From positions 1 through 64,000 of the forward strand of contig DAIJ01000032.1 of the NCBI GenBank assembly GCA_002498725.1: a stretch of 64,000 nt of DNA, written 5' to 3'. Source of the DNA: Euryarchaeota archaeon UBA23. GTDB taxonomy: Archaea > Thermoplasmatota > Poseidoniia > Poseidoniales > Thalassarchaeaceae. Below are positions 33,084 through 42,177 of this stretch, piece by piece. The stretch's first letter is position 1. Every line of letters starts with the position of its first letter. The notes under the pieces were generated by a model. The model ran no database searches and was not told where the DNA came from. It worked only from the letters and a program-made list of their open reading frames with translations. A program made the translations under genes and the position numbers.

Positions 33084-34823
33084 ATGAGCAATGAAGGAGT
33101 AATTTACCGTATTTCAGGACCAGTTGTTACGGCTACTGGAATGGAAGCGGGTATGTATGATGTGGTTCGTGTAGGACATGAAGGTCTCATGGGAGAGGTC
33201 ATTGAATTACACGGCGATAAGGCTGTAATTCAGGTGTATGAAGATACTAGCGGTATTCGTCCCGGCGAACCCGTTCTGAATACACGTGAGACGCTATCTG
33301 TCGCACTTGGGCCAGGACTTTTAACCCAGATTTATGATGGTATCCAGCGTCCGCTGGCTACTCTTGAGGAGGTCATGGGTGTTTTCATTACTAGAGGTGT
33401 TGATGCTGATGGTTTTGATATGGGAAAGAAGTGGACATTCGAACCTACGGTTTCGAAGGGTGACGAAGTTGTCAGTGGACAAGTTATTGGCACGGTTCAA
33501 GAAACCGAAACAATCGTTCACAAGATAATGGTTCCACCAGGTAAAGGTGGAGTTGTTAAGTCAATTTCTTCAGGAGAATATAATGTTACAGAAGATGTAT
33601 GTACACTTGAAGATGGTACTACTATGCAGATGATGCAGAAGTGGCCTGTACGTACTCCTCGTCCATATCAACAGAAGTATGCTCCAGATACTCCATTGGT
33701 TACCGGTATGCGCATCCTCGACTTCCTCTTCCCTCTTGCCAAGGGTGGTGCAGCCGGTATTCCAGGTCCCTTCGGATCAGGTAAGACAGTAACACAACAG
33801 TCTCTTGCGAAGTACTCCGATGCACAGATTGTTGTATACATTGGATGCGGTGAACGTGGAAATGAAATGACAGAAGTTTTGGATGAATTCCCTCATCTAA
33901 TTGATCCAAACACAGGTAAACCACTGATGAATAGAACAGTCATGATTGCAAATACCTCCAATATGCCTGTGGCTGCTCGTGAAGCATCAGTATATACTGG
34001 AATTACAATTGCAGAATATTTCCGAGATATGGGATATGATGTCGCTCTAATGGCAGACTCTACAAGCCGTTGGGCTGAAGCAATGCGTGAGATTTCTTCT
34101 CGTTTGGAAGAAATGCCTGGTGAGGAGGGTTATCCTGCTTATCTATCAAGTCGTATTGCTGAATTCTACGAGCGTGCTGGTCGAGTTCAAACTTTGAATG
34201 GCGATGACGGTTCTGTAACTGTTATTGGCGCGGTATCTCCACCGGGTGGAGATATTTCCGAACCAGTCTCTCAGGGAACACTTCGAATTGTGAAGGTTTT
34301 CTGGGGTCTTGATGCGGGTTTAGCACGCCAAAGGCATTTCCCAGCCATCAATTGGTTGGGTTCCTACAGTTTGTACCCACCATCACTTGATCAATGGTTT
34401 AGAGATAATGTTGCACAGGACTATCCTGAGATTAGAACTGCGATTAGTGGTTTACTTCAGGTAGAAGCTGAATTACAGGAGATTGTACAACTAGTAGGTT
34501 CAGATGCTCTACCTGTTGACCAGCAGTTAACCCTGGAAGTAGCACGAATGATAAGAGAATACTTCCTTCAGCAGAATGGTTTCCATGAAGTTGATGCATT
34601 CTGTGCAGTAGATCTACACTATAAGATGGCTAAAGCAATCTTAACATTCCAAGAGTCGGCTAAGAATGCAATGGCTGCAGGAGCAGATCTACAAGATGTA
34701 GTGAATGTTCCATCAAGAACAGACTTGATGCGAGGTCGTTTTGAAGCTACTTACAAAGACGAGATCGATGGATTGGTAGAGAAGATGAATGAAGAAATCG
34801 CGGCTGCGATTGAGGAGAACTGA
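33084..34823 (+). CDS. atpA: A/V-type ATP synthase catalytic subunit A
   Basis: The nucleotide-hydrolysing/synthesising subunit. The 579 residues show the N-terminal barrel; the A-subunit-specific non-homologous insertion (about 110-200, FEPTVSKGDEVVSGQVIG and PGKGGVVKSI); the P-loop GPFGSGKT (about 229-236); the GERGNEM catalytic Glu motif (about 255-261); and ALMADSTSRWAEAMREIS. The P-loop is uninterrupted, so there is no intein, although inteins are frequent at this site in other archaea. Start ATG 33084 preceded by GGAGGAAGAGG. Confidence 0.97.
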   Translation: MSNEGVIYRISGPVVTATGMEAGMYDVVRVGHEGLMGEVIELHGDKAVIQVYEDTSGIRPGEPVLNTRETLSVALGPGLLTQIYDGIQRPLATLEEVMGVFITRGVDADGFDMGKKWTFEPTVSKGDEVVSGQVIGTVQETETIVHKIMVPPGKGGVVKSISSGEYNVTEDVCTLEDGTTMQMMQKWPVRTPRPYQQKYAPDTPLVTGMRILDFLFPLAKGGAAGIPGPFGSGKTVTQQSLAKYSDAQIVVYIGCGERGNEMTEVLDEFPHLIDPNTGKPLMNRTVMIANTSNMPVAAREASVYTGITIAEYFRDMGYDVALMADSTSRWAEAMREISSRLEEMPGEEGYPAYLSSRIAEFYERAGRVQTLNGDDGSVTVIGAVSPPGGDISEPVSQGTLRIVKVFWGLDAGLARQRHFPAINWLGSYSLYPPSLDQWFRDNVAQDYPEIRTAISGLLQVEAELQEIVQLVGSDALPVDQQLTLEVARMIREYFLQQNGFHEVDAFCAVDLHYKMAKAILTFQESAKNAMAAGADLQDVVNVPSRTDLMRGRFEATYKDEIDGLVEKMNEEIAAAIEEN

Positions 34824-34836
34824 AGGTGGAATAGAA

Positions 34837-36216
34837 ATGTCTGGAAAGGAATATCGAACTATTACTGATGTCAAGGGGCCTTTGGTCTTCTTGAATAAAA
34901 CTGAACCTGTAGCATTTGGAGAGATTGTTCAATTGCGTTTAGAGGATGGGACTATCAAAAATGGACAAGTTTTGGATACATCTGAAGAACTTGTTGTTGT
35001 TCAGGTGTTTGAAGGTACTGCTAAAGTAAATCTCAGTACTGGAGTTAAATTCATGGGAGATGTATTCAAACTACCAGTTTCTGATGATCTAATTGGACGT
35101 ATCTTAGATGGTGCAGGCCGCCCTAGAGATGGTGGTCCTGATATCGTTGCTGATGAGAAGGCAGATATTATTGGTGCAGCAATAAATCCCTATTCTCGTC
35201 AATCACCTCATGATTTCATACAGACTGGAGTTAGTGCAATAGATTGTTGTACAACTCTTGTAAGGGGTCAGAAATTACCTATCTTTAGTGCATCAGGTCT
35301 ACCACATAATGACATTGCCCTACAGATCGCACGTCAAGCAAAGTTGAAGGACTCTGATGAAGAATTTATTGTTGTTTTCTGTGCCATGGGTATCACCGCA
35401 GAAGAGTTTAATTTCTTCCGAAGTGATTTGGAAAGAACAGGTGCTTTGGAGAATGCAGTTTTGTTTGTTAATCTAGCAGACGATCCTGCAGTCGAGAGAA
35501 TTATTACTCCACGTTTGGCTTTGACTGCTGCCGAGTATCTTGCATTTGAGAAAGACTACCACGTTCTGGTAATTTACACTGATATGACAAACTATTGTGA
35601 TGCATTGAGACAGATCGGTGCTGCTCGTGAAGAAGTGCCTGGTCGCCGTGGATATCCCGGATACATGTATACTGATTTAGCAATGCTGTATGAGAGAGCA
35701 GGTATTGTAAAGGGGAAGAAAGGAAGTATTACACAATTCCCAATTCTTACAATGCCTGGTGATGACATAACACATCCGATACCAGATCTTTCAGGATATA
35801 TTACAGAGGGTCAGATCGTTATCTCAAGAGAATTACATCAACAGGGTATTTATCCTCCAATTAATGTTCTTCCATCTCTTAGTAGATTGATGGGCTCTTG
35901 TATTGGTGCTGAAACTACTCGTGAGGATCATAAGTCAGTTTCTGACCAGATGTATGCTGCCTACGCCCAAGGCCGAGAATTAAGAGGTCTCGTTGCAATT
36001 GTCGGAGAGGATGCATTGAATGAGAGAGATAAGCAATTACTAGATTTCTCTGCTGTATTCGAGGATAAGTTCCTTCGACAAAGTCGTGACGAAGATCGTT
36101 CTATAGACGAGACTCTTGATCTATGTTGGAATCTAATGTCTGAGATCGACACTAAGTATCTAGTTCGTCTTGATCAGAAATGGATTGAGAAGTATCATCC
36201 AGATAATTCTGAGTGA
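34837..36216 (+). CDS. atpB: A/V-type ATP synthase regulatory subunit B
   Basis: Non-catalytic nucleotide-binding subunit alternating with A in the head. It carries the B-type features: the degenerate P-loop region (FSASGLPHNDIALQIARQA, about 149-167), FRSDLERTGALE, the ALTAAEYLAFEKDYHVLVIYTDMTNY block and the late PSLSRLMGSC. Length 459 is normal. ATG 34837 (MSGKEYRT) is chosen, with GAAGGTGGA upstream; the longer frame to 34789 lies inside atpA. Confidence 0.97.
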   Translation: MSGKEYRTITDVKGPLVFLNKTEPVAFGEIVQLRLEDGTIKNGQVLDTSEELVVVQVFEGTAKVNLSTGVKFMGDVFKLPVSDDLIGRILDGAGRPRDGGPDIVADEKADIIGAAINPYSRQSPHDFIQTGVSAIDCCTTLVRGQKLPIFSASGLPHNDIALQIARQAKLKDSDEEFIVVFCAMGITAEEFNFFRSDLERTGALENAVLFVNLADDPAVERIITPRLALTAAEYLAFEKDYHVLVIYTDMTNYCDALRQIGAAREEVPGRRGYPGYMYTDLAMLYERAGIVKGKKGSITQFPILTMPGDDITHPIPDLSGYITEGQIVISRELHQQGIYPPINVLPSLSRLMGSCIGAETTREDHKSVSDQMYAAYAQGRELRGLVAIVGEDALNERDKQLLDFSAVFEDKFLRQSRDEDRSIDETLDLCWNLMSEIDTKYLVRLDQKWIEKYHPDNSE

Positions 36217-36250
36217 TGATCAACTTATTTTTTGTAGGAGGTGAAAAAAC

Positions 36251-36868
36251 ATGGCTTTGGATATTAAACCAACAAGAAGCGAGTTAATTAACCTCAAACG
36301 CAGAATTAAACAAACTAAAAATGGTTACAAATTGTTGAAAATGAAGCGCGACGGTCTTTTCCATGAGTTTCGTACTCTTTTGGGAGAAATGATTGAGGCA
36401 AAAAGAGATCTAACTGATGCCTATGTCCTAGCTAAGGCTAGGATTGATTTAGCGAATGCAATTGAAGGAGGTCTAAAGGTCAGGTCGGCTGCAATTGCTA
36501 ATTCCGCAACTCCAGAGGTAGAAGTGGAAAGAAGGAATATCATGGGAGTAGTAGTTCCTTCGGTTTCAGGTACCAACTTAAAACAGGCTTTTGGAGATAG
36601 ACAAATCGGATTTACAGGCTCATCTCCATATATTGATGAAGCGGCTGAATCTTTTGGTGATCTCATTGAGAAAATCGTAAAGGCTTCTGAAATGGAGGCA
36701 ACACTCAAACGCCTTTTGGCAGAAATAGAATCAACTAAACGCCGTGTAAATGCTTTGGAATTCAAGGTTATACCAGAATTAGAGGAAGCTCAAGTCTTCA
36801 TCCAACTTAGATTGGAAGAGATGGAACGTGAGGAAACATTCCGTCTTAAGAGATTCAAAAATAAATAA
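36251..36868 (+). CDS. atpD: A/V-type ATP synthase subunit D (central shaft)
   Basis: The coiled-coil central rotor shaft. The 205 residues open with TRSELINLKRRIKQTKNGYKLLKMKRD (split here as TRSELINLKRRI and QTKNGYKLLKMKRD), the family's long N-terminal helix, and end with VNALEFKVIPELEEAQ and a long C-terminal helix, the antiparallel partner. Start ATG 36251 with TAGGAGGTG upstream, a strong ribosome-binding site. It is the last gene of the operon; a hairpin follows at 36886-36906. Confidence 0.95.
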   Translation: MALDIKPTRSELINLKRRIKQTKNGYKLLKMKRDGLFHEFRTLLGEMIEAKRDLTDAYVLAKARIDLANAIEGGLKVRSAAIANSATPEVEVERRNIMGVVVPSVSGTNLKQAFGDRQIGFTGSSPYIDEAAESFGDLIEKIVKASEMEATLKRLLAEIESTKRRVNALEFKVIPELEEAQVFIQLRLEEMEREETFRLKRFKNK

Positions 36869-36885
36869 TATTCGCTGTATTTTGT

Positions 36886-36906
36886 AATCCTGCGTTTACG
36901 CGGATT
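36886..36906 (+). terminator. Hairpin after the ATPase operon
   Basis: AATCC-T-GCGT / ACGC-GGATT forms a 9-bp stem with a single bulged T and a TT loop, 17 nt after the atpD stop, preceded by TATTTTGTAA. It is a candidate 3' end or processing site of the operon transcript. No long U-tract follows, so this is suggestive only. Confidence 0.35.
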
Positions 36907-36929
36907 GATAGGTGAGGGGCCGAGTTCGC

Positions 36930-36946
36930 AACCACCAAAGGTGGTT
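36930..36946 (+). promoter_or_regulatory. Hairpin that can pair the ribosome-binding site of the gene at 36955
   Basis: AACCACC-AAA-GGTGGTT is a perfect 7-bp stem with a 3-nt loop ending 8 nt before the start codon at 36955. Its 3' arm contains GGTGG, the only Shine-Dalgarno-like sequence in front of that ATG, so the hairpin could hide it and lower translation. Confidence 0.4.
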
Positions 36947-36954
36947 GTCGAGGC

Positions 36955-39390
36955 ATGTCTGATGTTGAAAGACTAGTGATTGACCAGCATGCTTGGAGTC
37001 AAAATGAATTGATTCAGCACATTATTTCCAGATATTTCATACTTGGGAATCAAGTATCAGATGGAGTTGCTTGGGAAGTCAAATCCATTGGCCAGTTAGA
37101 TGAGAGCAATTCGTTAATTGAATTGAATTCTCATCTTTTCGAAATAGGATGGATGGCTATGTTAGAATCGGGGAACCCAATTATCTTGAGTATAGCTCCT
37201 TCTCCAGTTTCTGAACCACTTATTCCAAAATGGCAGAATGTTATGATATGGGTGGTAATGACTTCATTTCTTACATTAGCAGGTAGTGCTTGGCTCTTAA
37301 GATTTAGAGAAAGTGGAGACTTATTTGATTCTGAGATTTTGTTTCAGTCCCTTTCCCAGTTCTCACTTCCAATTATTTTTGTTTTAATTTTAGTAAGTGA
37401 TTTAAGGAAAAGAGCAGCATCTTCTTTTGGGATAGATGTGGGGCATCTTGTGCCTATTTCTTTTCCATTTATTAATCCAATATGGCCATTTGGAATTGTT
37501 GGTTTACTTAGCCAAAGACGTTCTGAATTGATTACTTATCCAGATCGTAGAACTATGGCGCTGGTAGAAATAATAACTCCGTTAATTCTTTTCATGAGTG
37601 GCACATTTTTGACATTACTCGGTTTGAGTTTAACTTCATCCAATCCTCCATTAATATCAGAGTCTCCTATTACTTTCAATAATAATCCACTAATAACAAT
37701 ATTATCTTTAGAATGGTTGAATGAGGGTTTGTGGATTAAATTACAGTGGCTGCACCTATCTGCATTAGCGGGGATCAGTCTATCAATCCTCTCCTGGATT
37801 CTAATTCTGCCAATTCCAGGTTTTCCCGGAGATCGTCTTCTTCACGCACTTCTTGGTCCGGAGAAAATGACCAATCCTAATCAACAAACTCCGTTATTTG
37901 TTTTTACACTTGTAGCGATGGTTTTAGTCTTTGTAAATACTCAATATTCTCCTTGGCTTGCTTTAGCTATAATTGCGGCTTTAAGAAGATTCAGTCCAGA
38001 GAATTCTCCTCCTCCTCTAATTTTGGATGAGGCAAAAGGAATTTCCGATGAAGACCGCTTAAGGTTTGGAGCTATATTTGTACTAATTCTTTTGGCCGGT
38101 TTTCCTGGTTTGACTCCAACATATCAAATCCAAAACTGGGATGCAGGTATTGATACAAGTAACTGGGTTGATGAAATAGATATGGGGGCTCTCCATAATC
38201 AACAAGGGAGTACAATTAATGTAAGCTTAGAATTAAAATCTGAGGGAGTAGTTCCAGTTTCAGGATGGTTACAGTTTAGGCTTGAAGGCCAATCAACAGG
38301 TTGGCTTATTGAATCAGATTGTTTTGTTGCTTCAAGTACTTGTCGTTTTGACGATATTACTCAATCTTCAACTATGTTTGTCAATCTAAGTATTGTTAGG
38401 GATGAGGCTACTAATTTGTCTTCTTCTCCTATGATTTTAAGAGTTCTAATTGATGAAGGAACCCTTCGTAATGAGCATGAGATACTTCTGAAAACAACAT
38501 CTGTAACTGCACCAATAGATCCAATGTGGATACTGGTTGAAGATTCCCAAAATCCTAGAATTTGCATTAGTATAGACGTAAAAGAGGAGGATTTTGGTGA
38601 GTTAATAATTTCAAACCCATTTTGGAGGTTTGAAAATGAAACAAATTTATCTACATCAGGATTACATGATGTTTGTCTTCGTGGTCATGAAGGAGCTCTC
38701 CAATCGTCTTCGTCTTCAGATAATCAATTCTTTCTAATGGGTCCGGCTTTAGTTTTTGAAAGAAATAATTCAACTCAAGATATTTGGTGGTTGCCCGTTA
38801 ACAATACTCGGCCAGAAATTACATTCTCTCCAGAGGGTTGGTTTTTGCCTAATTGGTTTGCATCATCAACATCATATGACTTGACATACGGAGTTAATGG
38901 TAGTCCATTCTGCTCATCAAGTGAAATATTTCCTGAAATGGATGATTCAACACCGTGGAATTGGACTTTTGGGGATCAGTCAACGATCAAGATAACTTCT
39001 AATTCTGTTGAAGGCATACTATTCTTCCCTTCGGAAGGATGGATGTCAGTTTGTCAAGAGTCCGAGATGATTGGTGCTTACGAACTTATACAGGGGCCTG
39101 ATGTTATGATATATCCTGGGCATATTGGTATGCAAAATCTTCTCTCTCAATTTGTTATAATTAATAGAGGTAATGAGACTTTACCAATTGGTGTTGAGTG
39201 GACAGGCGACTCTCCAAACGCTGAGGTTTGGAATGTTTCTATACCGACTCAGGTGAGTTCAAAATCTGATGTTTTAGTAGAGGTTTTGACAGTTGGCGAC
39301 AACCCTCTTTATCGAACAGTATGGGTCAGTATTGCAGAAAATCAGGTTACAGTAAATCTAGCAGCCAGATGTCCTGTTAATGGATGCTGA
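36955..39390 (+). CDS. Multi-pass membrane protein resembling an inactive site-2 protease, with large extracellular domain
   Basis: An 811-residue protein. The N-terminal ~65 residues are soluble, then about eight transmembrane helices follow up to residue ~390. The membrane part resembles the plant EGY / archaeal S2P (M50) group: VPISFPFINPIWPFGIVGLL, QRRSELITYPDRRTMALVEI and TPLILFMSGTFLTLLG follow the family's order. LPIPGFPGDRLLHALLG occupies the place of LPxxxLDGGxxLxALxG. The HExxH zinc motif is not present; the aligned stretch reads SDLRKRAAS. It is therefore probably a pseudoprotease. From about 390 on there is a beta-rich, Asn/Ser-rich exterior domain with paired Cys and no second anchor, ending CPVNGC. 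The function is inference only. Confidence 0.5.
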   Translation: MSDVERLVIDQHAWSQNELIQHIISRYFILGNQVSDGVAWEVKSIGQLDESNSLIELNSHLFEIGWMAMLESGNPIILSIAPSPVSEPLIPKWQNVMIWVVMTSFLTLAGSAWLLRFRESGDLFDSEILFQSLSQFSLPIIFVLILVSDLRKRAASSFGIDVGHLVPISFPFINPIWPFGIVGLLSQRRSELITYPDRRTMALVEIITPLILFMSGTFLTLLGLSLTSSNPPLISESPITFNNNPLITILSLEWLNEGLWIKLQWLHLSALAGISLSILSWILILPIPGFPGDRLLHALLGPEKMTNPNQQTPLFVFTLVAMVLVFVNTQYSPWLALAIIAALRRFSPENSPPPLILDEAKGISDEDRLRFGAIFVLILLAGFPGLTPTYQIQNWDAGIDTSNWVDEIDMGALHNQQGSTINVSLELKSEGVVPVSGWLQFRLEGQSTGWLIESDCFVASSTCRFDDITQSSTMFVNLSIVRDEATNLSSSPMILRVLIDEGTLRNEHEILLKTTSVTAPIDPMWILVEDSQNPRICISIDVKEEDFGELIISNPFWRFENETNLSTSGLHDVCLRGHEGALQSSSSSDNQFFLMGPALVFERNNSTQDIWWLPVNNTRPEITFSPEGWFLPNWFASSTSYDLTYGVNGSPFCSSSEIFPEMDDSTPWNWTFGDQSTIKITSNSVEGILFFPSEGWMSVCQESEMIGAYELIQGPDVMIYPGHIGMQNLLSQFVIINRGNETLPIGVEWTGDSPNAEVWNVSIPTQVSSKSDVLVEVLTVGDNPLYRTVWVSIAENQVTVNLAARCPVNGC

Positions 39391-39399
39391 GGTGTAATA

Positions 39400-40350
39400 A
39401 TGAGAATTGCAATTCTAGGTGTGGGCTCAATAGGTGGGTTGATTTTAGGAACTCTTTCAGATACTTCAGCCGAATTAGTAGCGGTTTCAAGAGGAAAAAC
39501 ATTTTCTGATTTGTCAGATATGGGACTAATTCTTAATACACCAGAAGGTTCCATTGAATTAATTCCTTCTGATAGATTTATTCTTATAGATAGTAATAAA
39601 ATAATACCAGAAAAAGCTAGGAAAAGTTGCGATGTAATTATAATATGTGGCAAGGCTAATTCAACCTCCATACTTACTCAAATTGCAGAAGATTTGTTAG
39701 TTGATGATGGACTTGCATTAACTGTTCAGAATGGTTTAGGAAATGCTGAGATCATGGCTCACAGATTAGGTCGAGAGAGGATTCTAGCGGGATCTATCAC
39801 TCATGGTGCTTGGAGAGATGGGGATGGTTCAGTACATTGGGTAGGTAGAGGTTCGATACACATCGGTTCATTTGATTCTGGATTCCAAAACGATCTTGCC
39901 AGTAATTTGTTAGAATTCCTTAATGAAGGTGAATTGGATGCATTTTGGTCGGAAGATGTACAAAGTACAGTTTGGAAAAAACTTCTTCTTAATGTATCAA
40001 TAAATCCGGTATGTGCTATTGCAGGAGTTAGGAATGGTGCTTTACTTGAAATCGAAGAATTATGGTCAATAGCAACGGAATCTATGAGGGAGGCAATATC
40101 TGTGGCCTCCTCTTTAGGCGTAAATCTCTCCTATTTTGATCCAGAAGATTATCTTAGAGAAATTGTTGAATCTACTGCTAATAATCGTTGTTCAATGCTA
40201 CAGGACTTAATGGCGGGTCGGCCAACGGAGATAGATGCACTTTGTGGTGCAGTTGTAGAACGGGGTGAGTCAGTTGGTATACCCACTCCCGCAAATAGAG
40301 CCCTTCATGCTCTAGTCAAAGGTGTTGAGCATTCGAAAGATTTTGATTAA
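39400..40350 (+). CDS. panE: 2-dehydropantoate 2-reductase (ketopantoate reductase)
   Basis: NADPH-dependent reduction of ketopantoate to pantoate in CoA synthesis. The 316 residues open with the Rossmann motif MRIAILGVGSIGGLILG and continue with VQNGLGNAE (about 109-117). The hallmark catalytic segment VWKKLLLNVSINPVCAI (about 190-206) carries the Lys and Asn residues, and CSMLQDLMAGRPTEID then GIPTPANRALHALV close the C-terminal helical domain. It begins 9 bp after the preceding membrane-protein gene and converges on nadB. Confidence 0.9.
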   Translation: MRIAILGVGSIGGLILGTLSDTSAELVAVSRGKTFSDLSDMGLILNTPEGSIELIPSDRFILIDSNKIIPEKARKSCDVIIICGKANSTSILTQIAEDLLVDDGLALTVQNGLGNAEIMAHRLGRERILAGSITHGAWRDGDGSVHWVGRGSIHIGSFDSGFQNDLASNLLEFLNEGELDAFWSEDVQSTVWKKLLLNVSINPVCAIAGVRNGALLEIEELWSIATESMREAISVASSLGVNLSYFDPEDYLREIVESTANNRCSMLQDLMAGRPTEIDALCGAVVERGESVGIPTPANRALHALVKGVEHSKDFD

Positions 40351-40352
40351 TA

Positions 40353-41996
40353 TCATTCAAGATCTATATTCCAATGTAAGCCTACATTTTCATTCCTAGA
40401 TATACTGGCTTCAATCACTAACTCAGAACAAATTATTAGATTTCTTAACTCTACCATTTCTTGAGTTGGTTTAGTTGAATGCCATAAAGGAACAACTTCC
40501 GATCTGATATGTGAAATTCTTCTCTTAGCACGTTGTAATCGTGCATTACTCTTTACGAGTCCGACATCATTAGTCATCATATTTCTTAATCCAAAAAGAT
40601 CTGTCCGAAGAGGTCCGTGTTCAGATAATTCTTCAAGATCCTCATCTCTCCATTTTGTTAGATTTTCAATTAATTTTGGAAGTGTCCCATCCTCGGCGGA
40701 TTCAATAATATTCTCCGCTGCTCTTTCCGAATAAACAACGGCTTCAAGTAGAGAATTAGAAGCCAGTCTATTAGCTCCATGAAGTCCTGTTCTAGCCACT
40801 TCACCTATGGCATAAAGGCCAGGCAGATTTTTCCCATTTCTTAGAGCCCTTCCGCAGGAATCAACCGCTACTCCTCCTACAAGGTAATGAGCAGCCGGTC
40901 TCACAGGTATGGGGTCAGGCCCCAATTCAATTCCGATTTGTTTAACTCGCTCCAGAATAGTCGGAAATGATTTTCTTAATTCTTCGTATTCTAAATGCTC
41001 AGTAACTAGAAGAACATGTGTGTCTCCATTTTTCTTTAGTTCTTTGTCGGTTGCTCTTGCAACAATATCACGCGTGTCTAAACTGCCTTTCTTCGAATAT
41101 CTTGTCATGTAAGAGTACTTACTAGGATTAATTTCTTTACCGCCTCTTATTGCTTCTTTCCATATTGAATAGTCTTCCTTGGTCATAAGAATCGCACCAT
41201 GTCCTCTCATTGCTTCCGTAATCAGAAATGGCTGATCTGAATCTTCTGCAAGTGCGGTGGGGTGGAATTGGATGAATTCCATATCTTTTACATCGGCCCC
41301 TACTCTGTAAGCCATGGCTACTCCATCTCCGGTTGCAACAGAAGGATTCGTTGTGGCTAAGTGCAACATACCAGCACCTCCAGATGCGAGAACTACAACT
41401 TTTGAAGAGAGAGTGTAGACAGTCCTGTCCGGTGCTAGGCACCAAAGTCCTGCAACTCCCTTAGATGGGTCTTCTAAATCTCTTCGAATTAGATCTAGTA
41501 CCATCCAATTTTCTAGAATTCGTAGTCCTTCTTCATATTCTTGAGAAACTCCATCCGTCAATGCTTTTTCAATTTCAGCACCAGTTCTATCCCGTGAATG
41601 AAGTATTCTCTTGCTGGAATGACCTCCTTCTCTTACTAAATCAAAAACTCCTTCTTCATCCAAATCAAATTTCACTCCATGTTCTACAAGATCCTGAATT
41701 CTTTCTGCGGCTTCATAGACTACAGATCTTACTACTTCTTCATCACAGAGTCCTGCACCACTTCTGATAGTGTCTTGTACATGTGCTTCCAGATTTATCT
41801 TATCATTTGTATCAAGGACTCCGGCAATACCTCCTTGTGCCCAGTTAGTGGATGATGTTGACAAATTTTTTTTGGTCACTATTGCAACTGATAAACCCTT
41901 TCTAAAACATCTTAGTGCTAGAAAAAGTCCAGCAATTCCGGATCCAACAATTGCGACATCTACTGGGGCCAGTTGCTGGGAATTTTCATCCATCAT
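40353..41996 (-). CDS. nadB: L-aspartate oxidase
   Basis: First enzyme of NAD synthesis from aspartate: an FAD enzyme that oxidises aspartate to iminoaspartate. The 547 residues show the FAD motif VDVAIVGSGIAGLFLALR (about 12-29), SSTNWAQGGIAGVLD (about 47-61, family hallmark), the active-site HSSKRILHSRDRTGAEIE (about 128-145), EFIQFHPTALAEDSD, and GLHGANRLASNSLLEAVVYSERA near the C-terminus. Start ATG 41996 with GAGGAAAG upstream. The partner quinolinate synthase is not in the window. Confidence 0.93.
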   Translation of the reverse strand: MMDENSQQLAPVDVAIVGSGIAGLFLALRCFRKGLSVAIVTKKNLSTSSTNWAQGGIAGVLDTNDKINLEAHVQDTIRSGAGLCDEEVVRSVVYEAAERIQDLVEHGVKFDLDEEGVFDLVREGGHSSKRILHSRDRTGAEIEKALTDGVSQEYEEGLRILENWMVLDLIRRDLEDPSKGVAGLWCLAPDRTVYTLSSKVVVLASGGAGMLHLATTNPSVATGDGVAMAYRVGADVKDMEFIQFHPTALAEDSDQPFLITEAMRGHGAILMTKEDYSIWKEAIRGGKEINPSKYSYMTRYSKKGSLDTRDIVARATDKELKKNGDTHVLLVTEHLEYEELRKSFPTILERVKQIGIELGPDPIPVRPAAHYLVGGVAVDSCGRALRNGKNLPGLYAIGEVARTGLHGANRLASNSLLEAVVYSERAAENIIESAEDGTLPKLIENLTKWRDEDLEELSEHGPLRTDLFGLRNMMTNDVGLVKSNARLQRAKRRISHIRSEVVPLWHSTKPTQEMVELRNLIICSELVIEASISRNENVGLHWNIDLE

Positions 41997-42119
41997 GATC
42001 TTTCCTCACTAATATTGAGCATTGAACTTTGTCCGATCAGGCGTGGCTATTCGGCGCTTCAATAAACTCTCTTCAATCGCCACTCAAAAATGGTTGCAGC
42101 CTCAACCTTCATAGTCTGA

Positions 42120-42134
42120 TAGGCTACGTGCCTA
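42120..42134 (+). promoter_or_regulatory. Palindrome in the smc promoter region
   Basis: TAGGC-TACGT-GCCTA (42120-42134) is a perfect 5-bp inverted repeat around TACGT, ending 43 bp before the smc ATG at 42178. A weak TATA-like GATTATC lies at about 42150. It has the same place relative to the start as the palindromes of the ribosomal and ATPase genes, though with a different core. Confidence 0.3.
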
Positions 42135-42177
42135 GGTTTGACGTTAGGCGATTATCTTTCGTCGAATAGGTGATGGG

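Noticed and set aside
33438..33457. CCTACGG with near-palindromic flanks inside atpA
   Set aside because: It lies within conserved coding sequence of subunit A and has a bulge in one arm; probably coincidence rather than another copy of the promoter palindrome.
33700..33850. Intein in the ATPase A subunit P-loop
   Set aside because: The P-loop GPFGSGKT is continuous and the protein has normal length.
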